Part shown: positions 8,501 through 16,241 of the stretch, piece by piece
How the letters are laid out: the number at the start of each line of letters is the position of its first letter
Numbering within the stretch: the first letter of the stretch is position 1
Assembly (NCBI GenBank): GCA_947175605.1
Contig: CAMWNH010000008.1
Location: 1-44,048 of the forward strand
Direction: 5' to 3'
Length of the DNA: 44,048 nt
DNA from: an uncultured Porphyromonadaceae bacterium
GTDB taxonomy: Bacteria > Bacteroidota > Bacteroidia > Bacteroidales > Muribaculaceae
Translations under genes and position numbers: made by a program
Notes under the pieces: generated by a model
Database searches by the model: none
What the model saw: the letters and a program-made list of their open reading frames with translations, nothing else
Told to the model about the DNA's origin: nothing

Positions 8501-9253
8501 ATGTGTCTCGGCCTTCAGCGATATCACCGTATCCAGCGGACGCTCCTCGAAATAATCGGGGCGGTCGGGATTGATCGGTGCGAACTGTTGCACACGCGGG
8601 CCCTTCACGAAAGCCACGTTATCCTTGTAGGCCGAGACAAGGCCGTTGGGATTTTCCTGCGAAGTGCGCTTGATGAGTTTGAAAAGCGATACGGGCTTTT
8701 CTTTGCCGTCGATTACGAATGTGCCGTTGAATATCTTGTGGCGGCAGTGCTCGGAATTGACCTGCGAGAACCCGAAGACTTCGCTGTCCGTGAGGGCGCG
8801 GCCGAGGCGCTTGCCCAATTCGCGCAGATATTCCTCCTCCTCGGGGCTCAGGGCCAGACCCTGTTCGCGGTTGTAGGCCGAGATGTCGTCGATATACACA
8901 ACCTCTTCGGGCTTTGTGCTTATTTCGAACACGTCCGATGTGAGGCCGTCGGCGTAAAGACGGCTCAGCATGGGATCGTATTCAGCTTCCGCGCCGGGGG
9001 CTACGGCTGTGAATTCCTCGATACGAGAAATGCCGGAGAGACCCATGTTCTGTGTAATCTCTACGGCATTTGTGCTCCAAGGAGTAATCATTTCTTTACG
9101 AGGTCCGATGTAGCGGCCGTCAAGGCGCTTGGACGCGGCAGGGCGTGCTCCGCCGAGAAGCCATTGAAGTCTGTCTTTTTCCCAAGCGTCGAACTTGTGG
9201 TCGGTTTCAACAGCATAAACCGTTGACGGGCCTTTCTTGAAAAATACTACCAT
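5534..9253 (-). CDS. purL: Phosphoribosylformylglycinamidine synthase (large, single-chain)
   Basis: FGAM synthase converts FGAR plus glutamine and ATP to FGAM in de novo purine synthesis. The 1239-aa length matches the large single-chain form carrying its own glutaminase. Visible motifs include [23 protein letters not shown] in the ATP-binding AIRS-like half, [10 protein letters not shown], and a C-terminal class I glutaminase with nucleophile C1084 (LGVCNGCQ) and the H1198/E1200 pair (MMPHLER). The start chosen is the Met before [15 protein letters not shown]. The 47 upstream in-frame codons do not look like PurL and run through a TAnnTTTG element. The neighbour downstream is the PurF-like gene. 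Confidence 0.95.
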   Translation of the reverse strand: [1239 protein letters not shown]

Positions 9254-9300
9254 ATGTGGATTGGGCAAGTGAATGTGGAAACTTGATTTGCAATTCGCTG

Positions 9301-9308
9301 CAAAGATA
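9301..9308 (-). promoter_or_regulatory. Probable purL -7 element
   Basis: TATCTTTG on the minus strand matches TAnnTTTG and lies 48 bp upstream of the chosen purL start. A good TTTG at the right spacing is not seen, so this is a partial promoter call. Confidence 0.45.
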
Positions 9309-9405
9309 CGAAAAAATTCGCCACGTTCCACCATACTTTCAACCAACGGCGGGCTATTAGCTTTTGTTAACACTCCTGCGCCCCGATGAGGCACATCCCC
9401 CTCCG

Positions 9406-9413
9406 TAACTTTG
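9406..9413 (+). promoter_or_regulatory. Probable umuD -7 element
   Basis: TAACTTTG matches TAnnTTTG exactly and ends 20 bp before the chosen umuD ATG at 9434. No TTTG sits 19-20 bp upstream. Its position argues against the earlier in-frame ATG at 9386. No recognisable SOS operator was identified. Confidence 0.45.
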
Positions 9414-9433
9414 ATTCATCGTTTCTCCAGAGT

Positions 9434-9898
9434 ATGATCAAACTACAGTTTTTCTATCTCGACCCTTCTCCTACGGACATGGAGCTTCCCTATGCCGATG
9501 AAGGTGTGCAGGCCGGATATCCCTCTCCGGCACAGTGCTTTATGGATTCAAGTATCGACCTCAATCGCGAACTTGTGGCCCATCCCACTGCCACATTCTA
9601 TGCCCGTGTGTCGGGCGACTCGATGGAGGGCGAGGGCATTTGCGAAGGCGATATACTGATTGTCGACAAATCCCTGCGCCCTGAGCACGGCGATCTGGCC
9701 GTATGCTGTGTCGACGGCGAATTCACCCTCAAGCGCCTGCGTTTTCTCAACGGAGGACATGGCGTGGTACTTATGCCCTCTAATCCACGATACCCCCCAA
9801 TCCGCATCTCGTCCGAAAACGATTTCTGCGTCTGGGGGGTAGTGTCTTATACGATCAAAGCCAATCGCCGGCGTCGTCCCGGCTCGGTGCTTTGGTAG
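9434..9898 (+). CDS. umuD: UmuD-like self-cleaving S24 peptidase
   Basis: LexA/UmuD family serine peptidase (S24), 154 aa, without a DNA-binding domain, hence UmuD rather than LexA. The cleavage site is A27-G28 in QAGYPSPAQ, which resembles the CGFPSPA site of E. coli UmuD. The catalytic dyad is S63 (VSGDSMEG) and K100 (FTLKRLR). In the family, RecA-stimulated self-cleavage gives UmuD', which activates the lesion-bypass polymerase UmuC. Here no umuC follows; the next gene is convergent valS 43 bp away, so any UmuC must be encoded elsewhere. The start was chosen from homology and from the TAnnTTTG element just upstream. Confidence 0.88.
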   Translation: MIKLQFFYLDPSPTDMELPYADEGVQAGYPSPAQCFMDSSIDLNRELVAHPTATFYARVSGDSMEGEGICEGDILIVDKSLRPEHGDLAVCCVDGEFTLKRLRFLNGGHGVVLMPSNPRYPPIRISSENDFCVWGVVSYTIKANRRRRPGSVLW

Positions 9899-9910
9899 TG
9901 TCCCTGTCTA

Positions 9911-9932
9911 CGGCCGATGAAGCTGTCGGCCG
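9911..9932. terminator. Hairpin between convergent umuD and valS
   Basis: A perfect 7-bp GC-rich stem (9911-9917 with 9926-9932) with an 8-nt loop lies in the 43-bp convergent gap. No T-run follows on either strand, so terminator function is only inferred from position. Confidence 0.4.
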
Positions 9933-9941
9933 CGAATGGAA

Positions 9942-12590
9942 TCAGAGTGCAGCCAAGGTGGCGTTCAGTGCAGCCAGCTTGGCTGTGGCATCTTCGAGCT
10001 TCTTCCGCTCGCCGGCCACGACAGCCTCGGGCGCATGCGCCACGAAACGCTCGTTGGAAAGCTTCTTCTCCACGGAAGCCTTGAAGCCTTCGTAGTATTC
10101 GATATCCTTGCGGATGCGGGCCTTCTCGGCTTCAACGTCAGTGCCGGCAGCCATCGGAACGTTGAACTCGCATGTGCCCACCATGAAGCTCTGCGCCGTC
10201 GGGTCCTTCGCTGCATTCTCGCCGATCTTGGACAGTCCGGAAAGCTTGGCCACGACTTCGTTCATCCCCTTGGCAGGCATATCCCCGCCAACAACCAGTA
10301 GCTCGAGGCTCTCTTTCGCCGGGATATTCTTGTGTGCACGCACGGCGCGCACACCGGTGATGATTTCCTTGGCCGTCTCCATGGCTTCCAGCAGCGACGC
10401 ATCATATGCGCCGGCCTCGGGCAGCGATGCATACATGATGCTTTCGCCAGGACGGCGGTCCGAAATGTGTTGCCACAGTTCCTCGGTGATGAAAGGCATG
10501 AAGGGATGCAGCAGGCGGAGCAGTGCATCGAAATAATCCACGACCTCCTTGTAGGTGTGTCCGTCGACAGGCTGGCCGTATGCCGGCTTCACCATTTCGA
10601 GATACCACGACGAGAATTCATCGCGGAACAGGCGGTACACGGCCATAAGGGCCTCCGAAATGCGGAACTTGCTGAAAAGGTCATCCACCTCTGCCACAGT
10701 GGCCGAAAGGCGCGAGCCGAACCAGCGCGACGCCGTGCGGCACACTTCAGGCTGCTCGGCCCCTTCGTCCACGCTCCAGCCCTTTACCAGGCGGAAGGCA
10801 TTCCAAATCTTGTTGCAGAAGTTACGGCCCTGTTCCACGAGCTTGTCATCGTACATGATGTCATTGCCCGCGGGAGCTGCAAGCATGAGACCCATGCGCA
10901 CGCCGTCAGCACCATAGTCGCGTATCAGGTCGAGCGGATCGGGAGAGTTGCCAAGCGATTTGCTCATCTTGCGGCCGATGGCATCGCGCACGATGCCCGT
11001 GAAATACACGTTGTTGAAGGGCTGCTTGCCCACGTATTCATAGCCGGCCATGATCATGCGCGCAACCCAGAAGAAAATGATATCCGGGCCGGTTACCAGC
11101 GTAGCCGTGGGATAATAGTAGTTGATTTCCTCGTTGCCCGGATTGTTGATGCCGTCAAAGAGCGTTATGGGCCAGAGCCACGATGAGAACCACGTGTCGA
11201 GTGCGCCCTCGTCCTGACGCAGATCATCTTCGCCGAGCTTCTCGCAGCCGGCTATTGCGCGAGCCTTCACCAGCGCCTCTTCCTTGGTCGGAGCCACTAC
11301 GATGTGCTCGCTGCCGTCGACGGGCGAGTTCAGGTAATAGGCCGGGATGCGATGGCCCCACCAAAGCTGGCGGCTTATGCACCAGTCCTGGATATTCTCG
11401 AGCCATACGCGATAAGTATTCTTGTATTTTTCAGGCACGAAGCGGATGATGTCGTCCATCACGGGGGCGAGGCTGCGCTCGGCAAAGTGCTTCATGTTCA
11501 CGAACCACTGCAGCGAAAGACGCGGCTCGATAGCCACCTTTGTGCGTTCCGAAGTGCCCACCTTGTTGGTGTAGTCTTCGATTTTCTCCATCAGCCCGGC
11601 AGCCTGCAGGTCTTCGGCGATCTGCTTTCGGCAGTCGAATCGGTCCATGCCTACATACATGCCCGCGGTTTCAGCCACAGTGCCGTCCTCGTTGAAGATA
11701 TCGATGGTCTCGAGGTTGTGCGTCTTGCCCAGCATGTAGTCGTTCTTGTCATGGGCCGGAGTCACCTTCAGACAGCCCGTGCCGAAATCAATCTCTACAT
11801 ACCGGTCCTCGATCACGGGCACCTCGCGGCCTACCAAGGGCACGATCACGCGCTTACCCTTGAGCCATGCATTCTTCGGATCCTTGGGGTTGATACACAT
11901 GGCCGTGTCGCCCATGATGGTCTCGGGGCGAGTGGTGGCTACGACGGCATAGCGCCCTTCCGGATCGCCCGCTACATAGTAGCGAAGATAGTAGAGTTTG
12001 CTCTGCTCTTCCACAAAGAACACCTCGTCGTCCGAGATGGCCGTGCGGTTGGCCGGATCCCAGTTCACCATGCGCAGGCCGCGGTATATCAGTCCCTTGT
12101 CATAGAGGTCGCAGAACACCTTTGTCACGGCTTTCGAGCGTTCCTCGTCCATGGTGAATGCCGTGCGGTCCCAGTCGCATGAAGCACCCAGCTTGCGCAG
12201 TTGCTTGAGGATGATGCCACCGTGCTTTTCGGTCCATTCCCATGCATGCTTCAGGAATTCCTCGCGTGTGAGGTCTGTCTTCTTGATGCCCTCGGCAGCA
12301 AGCTTGGCAATGACCTTAGTCTCCGTTGAGATGGAGGCATGGTCGGTGCCGGGAACCCACAGGGCGTTCTTTCCCTGCATGCGGGCACGACGCACGAGAA
12401 TATCCTGAATAGTGTTGTTGAGCATGTGTCCCATGTGCAGCACGCCTGTCACGTTTGGCGGCGGAATCACGATAGTGTACGGTTCGCGCGCATCGGGAAC
12501 TGAGCGGAACAGCTTGTGCTCCAGCCAGTAGGCATACCATTTGTCTTCAACCTCGGCCGGGTTGTACTTCTGGGGTAATTCGTTGCTCAT
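9942..12590 (-). CDS. valS: Valyl-tRNA synthetase
   Basis: Class Ia aminoacyl-tRNA synthetase charging tRNA-Val, cytoplasmic, 882 aa. The HIGH motif is HMGH at 52-55 ([13 protein letters not shown]) and KMSKS is at 541-545. The editing (CP1) domain lies between them, with [12 protein letters not shown] at 219-230 and a conserved [12 protein letters not shown] block. The anticodon-binding domain follows, and a C-terminal helical arm, about 815-882, rich in K/E and A/L, is typical of bacterial ValRS. The gene is transcribed alone. Its upstream spacer holds two candidate promoters, the farther one implying a leader of about 200 nt. Confidence 0.98.
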   Translation of the reverse strand: MSNELPQKYNPAEVEDKWYAYWLEHKLFRSVPDAREPYTIVIPPPNVTGVLHMGHMLNNTIQDILVRRARMQGKNALWVPGTDHASISTETKVIAKLAAEGIKKTDLTREEFLKHAWEWTEKHGGIILKQLRKLGASCDWDRTAFTMDEERSKAVTKVFCDLYDKGLIYRGLRMVNWDPANRTAISDDEVFFVEEQSKLYYLRYYVAGDPEGRYAVVATTRPETIMGDTAMCINPKDPKNAWLKGKRVIVPLVGREVPVIEDRYVEIDFGTGCLKVTPAHDKNDYMLGKTHNLETIDIFNEDGTVAETAGMYVGMDRFDCRKQIAEDLQAAGLMEKIEDYTNKVGTSERTKVAIEPRLSLQWFVNMKHFAERSLAPVMDDIIRFVPEKYKNTYRVWLENIQDWCISRQLWWGHRIPAYYLNSPVDGSEHIVVAPTKEEALVKARAIAGCEKLGEDDLRQDEGALDTWFSSWLWPITLFDGINNPGNEEINYYYPTATLVTGPDIIFFWVARMIMAGYEYVGKQPFNNVYFTGIVRDAIGRKMSKSLGNSPDPLDLIRDYGADGVRMGLMLAAPAGNDIMYDDKLVEQGRNFCNKIWNAFRLVKGWSVDEGAEQPEVCRTASRWFGSRLSATVAEVDDLFSKFRISEALMAVYRLFRDEFSSWYLEMVKPAYGQPVDGHTYKEVVDYFDALLRLLHPFMPFITEELWQHISDRRPGESIMYASLPEAGAYDASLLEAMETAKEIITGVRAVRAHKNIPAKESLELLVVGGDMPAKGMNEVVAKLSGLSKIGENAAKDPTAQSFMVGTCEFNVPMAAGTDVEAEKARIRKDIEYYEGFKASVEKKLSNERFVAHAPEAVVAGERKKLEDATAKLAALNATLAAL

Positions 12591-12657
12591 GAGATACTAT
12601 GATGAGTAATTTGCGGAAAATTTGATAGACTGTAAATCATTTATTGATTTCAGTCGG

Positions 12658-12665
12658 CAAAGATA
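12658..12665 (-). promoter_or_regulatory. Proximal valS -7 element
   Basis: TATCTTTG on the minus strand matches TAnnTTTG, 68 bp before the valS start. The nearest TTTG-like sequence (CTTG, 12694-12691) is 25 bp away, so the -33 box is poor. Confidence 0.4.
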
Positions 12666-12797
12666 CAAAAAAAATATGATATTCCCGCATCAAGTATACA
12701 TCGCGGAATTGCGAAGTAAATTCGAATACATGCGAATTGATGGCATATGCGTCGGAACTGTATATGATATGTTCATGCAAATCTTTCTCCATGGATG

Positions 12798-12829
12798 CAA
12801 ATATAGGGTATTTAAGGAATTTGTGCAAA
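12798..12829 (-). promoter_or_regulatory. Full-consensus promoter far upstream of valS
   Basis: TTTG (12829-12826), 20 bp, then TATATTTG (12805-12798) on the minus strand is a complete match to the Bacteroidetes consensus. Transcription from about 12791 would give valS a leader of about 200 nt, or express a small RNA or a 51-codon ORF beginning at 12792. Confidence 0.6.
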
Positions 12830-12870
12830 ATATAATGAAGTTTGTATAACTTGGAACGGATTATTTTTCG

Positions 12871-12878
12871 TATTTTTG
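12871..12878 (+). promoter_or_regulatory. Probable -7 element of the redox cassette
   Basis: TATTTTTG matches TAnnTTTG 41 bp before the ATG at 12919. TTGG at 12851-12854 is the closest -33 candidate but the spacing (16 bp) is short. Confidence 0.45.
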
Positions 12879-12918
12879 TGGCGTAAACCAATCATATTCG
12901 CTAATTTATTGAAGAGCT

Positions 12919-14415
12919 ATGAAGCTTTTAAAAAAAATACGATGGATTCTGGCTGTGATCAGTATCATTATGGTCACGCTGCTGTTCCTTGACTTTTCCG
13001 GCACGGCAGCCCATTGGTTCGGTTGGATGGCTAAAATCCAGTTCCTGCCGGCGGTGCTTGCGTTCAATGTGGTGGTGATTATCGGTTTAGTTGTCGCCAC
13101 CTTGATATTCGGCCGGCTGTATTGCTCGATAATTTGCCCGTTGGGAATCATGCAGGATGGATTCGCATGGCTGGGAAAAAAGAGCAAGAAAAACAGATAT
13201 TCTTATTCCAAGCCCTTGAATGTCCTCCGTTATGTGATGCTCGGAGTGATGATACTCGCCATTGTCCTGGGCCTTGGTTTCATAGTGGCGCTCCTTGCTC
13301 CGTATAGTGCTTACGGGCGTATAGCCCAAAGCCTGTTTGCTCCTGTATGGCAGTGGGGCAATAATCTCCTTGCTTCATGGGCCGAGGCTCATGACAGCTA
13401 CGCATTTTATGGCGTGGATGTGTGGATGCGCGGAAGCATAACTCTCGTCGTGGCTCTGACGACCCTCCTTATTCTTGGCTTCCTTGCATGGCGCAACGGA
13501 CGCACGTATTGCAATACGATTTGCCCCGTGGGCACTGTGCTCGGATTCCTTTCGCGATATTCACTGCTGAAGCCCGTAATCGACACCTCGAAATGCAACA
13601 GCTGTGGCCTGTGTGCCCGCAATTGTAAGGCTGCCTGCATCAACAGCAAGGAACATACGATCGATTATTCGCGATGCGTCACTTGTTTTGATTGCATCGG
13701 AAAGTGCCACAAAGGCGCGATATCATACCGTCGTGGCATCAAGGTCAGTGAGGCTGCAGTTCCTGCCTCAGAAACAAAGAGCGTTGACGGCTCGCGACGG
13801 AGTTTCCTCGCGCTTACAGCCACAGTTGCAGCAAGCGCGGCTCTCCGCGCACAGGAAAAGACTGTGGATGGAGGACTCGCCGTAATTGAAGATAAGAAGA
13901 TACCCGACCGCAAGACCAAGATTGTTCCTCCGGGAGCAAAAAGTATTCGCAATCTAACGTCGCACTGCACAGCGTGTCAGCTTTGCGTCTCGGCATGTCC
14001 CAACGGAGTGCTTCGCCCCTCCACGGATTTGGACTCGCTGATGCAGCCCGAATCCTCCTACGAAAGAGGCTACTGCCGCCCGGAGTGCACGCGTTGCTCG
14101 GACGTCTGTCCCGCCGGCGCTATTCAGCCTATCTCCGCAGCCGATAAATCCTCTATCCAGATAGGTCATGCAGTGTGGGTAAAGGCTAATTGCGTGCCTC
14201 TGACCGATGGCGTGGAATGCGGCAATTGCGCACGACATTGCCCGGTAGGAGCCATTACCATGGTGCCATCGGACAATAGCGAGGATTCGTCGCCGAAAAT
14301 TCCTGTAGTGAATGTCGAACGCTGCATCGGTTGTGGCGCATGCGAGAATCTATGTCCGGCACGTCCCTTCAGCGCGATTTATGTTGAAGGTCACGAAGTG
14401 CACAGAACCATTTAA
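12919..14415 (+). CDS. NapH-NapG-like fused membrane polyferredoxin
   Basis: A 498-aa integral membrane iron-sulfur protein. Four N-terminal membrane segments (about 8-25, 45-64, 104-127, 172-191) carry the NapH-type CxxxCP motifs after segments 2 and 4 (C69/C73 and C198/C202). Two 4Fe-4S motifs follow (C226-C240 and C253-C263). At 292-311 comes SRRSFLALTATVAASAAL, a textbook twin-arginine signal inside the chain. After it lie four more cysteine clusters (350-360, 386-397, 425-441, 469-479). The positive-inside rule puts the first ferredoxin half in the cytoplasm and the last half outside. This equals NapH joined to NapG/MauM in one polypeptide. The likely role is electron transfer from quinol or a cytoplasmic donor across the membrane. 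It heads a tight four-gene cassette. Confidence 0.85.
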   Translation: MKLLKKIRWILAVISIIMVTLLFLDFSGTAAHWFGWMAKIQFLPAVLAFNVVVIIGLVVATLIFGRLYCSIICPLGIMQDGFAWLGKKSKKNRYSYSKPLNVLRYVMLGVMILAIVLGLGFIVALLAPYSAYGRIAQSLFAPVWQWGNNLLASWAEAHDSYAFYGVDVWMRGSITLVVALTTLLILGFLAWRNGRTYCNTICPVGTVLGFLSRYSLLKPVIDTSKCNSCGLCARNCKAACINSKEHTIDYSRCVTCFDCIGKCHKGAISYRRGIKVSEAAVPASETKSVDGSRRSFLALTATVAASAALRAQEKTVDGGLAVIEDKKIPDRKTKIVPPGAKSIRNLTSHCTACQLCVSACPNGVLRPSTDLDSLMQPESSYERGYCRPECTRCSDVCPAGAIQPISAADKSSIQIGHAVWVKANCVPLTDGVECGNCARHCPVGAITMVPSDNSEDSSPKIPVVNVERCIGCGACENLCPARPFSAIYVEGHEVHRTI

Positions 14416-14428
14416 TCCTCTTGTAAGT

Positions 14429-15820
14429 ATGGCAAAACACGATATAAACCGACGCGAGTTTCTCAAGCGTCTCGGAATAGGATCCGGCGTTGTCGGTCTT
14501 GCACTCACAGGCTGCGACTCCGCATCAGAGAAGGTCACCTCAAAACGTTCGGCAAAGACGGATATACCCACCGATAGCATGACCTACCGCACCAATCCCA
14601 AGACCGGCGAAAGTGTGTCGATTCTCGGATATGGATGCATGCGCTGGCCTACAATCCCGGGCGAGGGAGAGGAAGTCCTGGACCAGGAGACGATAAACCG
14701 TCTTGTGGACACAGCCATCGCACATGGTGTGAACTATTTCGACACGTCACCCGCATATTGCCGTGGGCAATCCGAGCACGCTACGGGAATCGCTCTCTCC
14801 CGCCATCCGCGCGACAAATATTTCATTGCCACGAAGATGTCCAACTTCGCACCGCAGACATGGAGTAGGGAGGCTTCCATCGACATTTACCGCAACTCGC
14901 TTAAAGAGCTTCAGACGGACCATATCGACTATATGCTGCTCCATGCCATAGGTATGGGTAAGGGCATGGAAGAGTTCAAGGCCCGGTTCATAGACAACGG
15001 TATCCTTGATTTCCTTGTTGCCGAGCGCGAAGCCGGCCGCATCAGGAATCTCGGATTCTCCTATCATGGCGACATCGAAGTATTCGACTGGGCCCTCGCC
15101 AACCACGACAAATACAAATGGGATTTCGTGCAGATCCAGCTCAACTATCTCGACTGGAAGCATGCAAAGGAGCTCAATCCGCGGAATACTAACGGCGAGT
15201 ATCTCTACGGCGAGCTCGAGAAGCGTGGTATTCCGGCCGTGATCATGGAGCCCCTTCTGGGCGGACGCCTGTCGAATGTGCCCGACCACATTGCCGCACA
15301 GCTCCAGCAGCGCGACCCTGAAAAGAGTGTCGCCTCGTGGGCGTTCAGATATGCCGGCACACACCCCGGTGTTCTGACTGTGCTTAGCGGCATGACATAT
15401 ATGGAGCATCTCGAAGACAACCTGCGCAGCTATTGCCCGCTCGTGCCGCTGACGGATGAGGAGAACGCATTCCTGTACGACATGGCCGACCTGATGGTGC
15501 AGTATCCTACCGTGCCATGCAACAATTGCAAGTACTGCATGCCCTGTCCGTACGGCATAGACATTCCGGCTGTGCTGATCCATTACAACAAGTGTGTCAA
15601 CCAAGGCCTTGTCGCCGAGAACCGGCAGGCGCCCAACTATGCGGAAGCCCGACGCGCTTTCCTGGTCGGATATGACCGATCGGTGCCCAAGTTGCGTCAG
15701 GCAAGCCACTGCATAGGATGCAATCAGTGTTCGCCGCATTGCCCGCAGACTATCAATATCCCCGGAGAGCTTCAAAGAATCGACCGTTATGTAGAGTCGT
15801 TGAAGCAAAATAAAGCATGA
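14429..15820 (+). CDS. Tat-exported lipoprotein aldo/keto reductase with C-terminal 4Fe-4S clusters
   Basis: 463 aa. The N terminus NRREFLKRLGIGSG is a twin-arginine signal (R8-R9) and LALTGC ends in a lipobox cysteine (C29), so the mature protein should be a folded, lipid-anchored extracytoplasmic enzyme. The aldo/keto reductase barrel has the catalytic tetrad D105, Y110, K136, H172 (YFDTSPAY, ATKMSN, MLLHAIG). The C terminus adds two cysteine clusters: C364-C367-C370-C373 and C428-C431-C434-C438. The ATG at 14429 was chosen over an earlier in-frame one because the signal peptide begins there; it lies 13 bp after the Fe-S gene stop. NAD(P)H is not available outside the cytoplasm, so the electron source is probably the polyferredoxin or a co-exported cofactor. 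Confidence 0.88.
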   Translation: MAKHDINRREFLKRLGIGSGVVGLALTGCDSASEKVTSKRSAKTDIPTDSMTYRTNPKTGESVSILGYGCMRWPTIPGEGEEVLDQETINRLVDTAIAHGVNYFDTSPAYCRGQSEHATGIALSRHPRDKYFIATKMSNFAPQTWSREASIDIYRNSLKELQTDHIDYMLLHAIGMGKGMEEFKARFIDNGILDFLVAEREAGRIRNLGFSYHGDIEVFDWALANHDKYKWDFVQIQLNYLDWKHAKELNPRNTNGEYLYGELEKRGIPAVIMEPLLGGRLSNVPDHIAAQLQQRDPEKSVASWAFRYAGTHPGVLTVLSGMTYMEHLEDNLRSYCPLVPLTDEENAFLYDMADLMVQYPTVPCNNCKYCMPCPYGIDIPAVLIHYNKCVNQGLVAENRQAPNYAEARRAFLVGYDRSVPKLRQASHCIGCNQCSPHCPQTINIPGELQRIDRYVESLKQNKA

Positions 15821-15821
15821 T

Positions 15822-16241
15822 ATGGACCTTAGGCAGCTGGCAGACGTATTGCATCGCGAGAAATGTTCATGCGTCGTATGGAACCGGGAGACGCTCACAC
15901 TCTGTCATCAGAGAGGCGTGAAGGACCTTTACACCATCTTGTCCGAGTCTCCCGACCTTCTGCGTGATGCTTCGATTGCGGATAAGATCATAGGCAAGGG
16001 CGCGGCAGCCCTGATGATTCTCGGCGGAGTCCGGGCGGTTTATGCTGATATTATCAGCGAGCCGGCACTCGAACTTTTCAAAAATGCCGGCATCACGGTG
16101 CAGTATGAAAAGGCTGTGCCCAATATCATAAACCGCGCCGGCACGGGAGTGTGTCCAGTCGAGTCGTTATGCTCCGATTGCACTACAGCCGAGGACTGCC
16201 TTCCCCTGATTAGTAAATTCATAGAAAACATAAATAAGTAA
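15822..16241 (+). CDS. DUF1893 (TM1506-like) protein
   Basis: 139-aa cytoplasmic protein of the DUF1893 family, recognised by the pattern of an N-terminal C-V-V region, DKIIGKGAAALMILGGVRAVYADIIS, and a later PNIINRAGTGVCPVE block. The family founder TM1506 has a cytidine-deaminase-like fold but no established activity. A cysteine-rich tail follows (C-P-x3-L-C-x2-C-x5-C within the last 30 residues) that could bind a metal. The gene starts one base after the aldo/keto reductase stop, and its own stop overlaps the next start (TAATG). Function unknown; membership in the redox cassette is clear. Confidence 0.82.
   Translation: MDLRQLADVLHREKCSCVVWNRETLTLCHQRGVKDLYTILSESPDLLRDASIADKIIGKGAAALMILGGVRAVYADIISEPALELFKNAGITVQYEKAVPNIINRAGTGVCPVESLCSDCTTAEDCLPLISKFIENINK

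Larger units (their letters stand above)
12591..12918. other. 328-bp AT-rich spacer between divergent valS and Fe-S gene
   Basis: This is the longest gene-free stretch in the window and much richer in A/T than its surroundings. It holds promoter elements for both flanking genes. Two weak ORFs run through it: one on plus of 75 codons, and one on minus of 84 codons whose internal ATG at 12792 would give 51 codons. Neither resembles a known protein, and both have compositions expected of AT-rich noncoding DNA. No riboswitch or T-box was recognised. Confidence 0.6.

Noticed and set aside
7316-9226. 636-codon open frame on plus inside purL
   Set aside because: Antisense shadow of purL with His/Ala/Val/Arg-rich composition and no family signature.
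9254-9394. N-terminal extension of PurL by 47 codons
   Set aside because: The extension has no PurL similarity and contains the TAnnTTTG element; the Met at 9253 starts a typical PurL sequence.
9367-9433. LexA/SOS box upstream of umuD
   Set aside because: I found no clear palindrome of a known LexA type in this gap; Bacteroidetes LexA sites are poorly known to me, so no call is made.
12637-12891. 84-codon minus frame and 75-codon plus frame in the AT-rich spacer
   Set aside because: They overlap each other and the promoters, contain mostly AT-driven residues (I, K, Y, F), and match nothing known. Only the possibility of a 51-codon product from 12792 is kept as a question.
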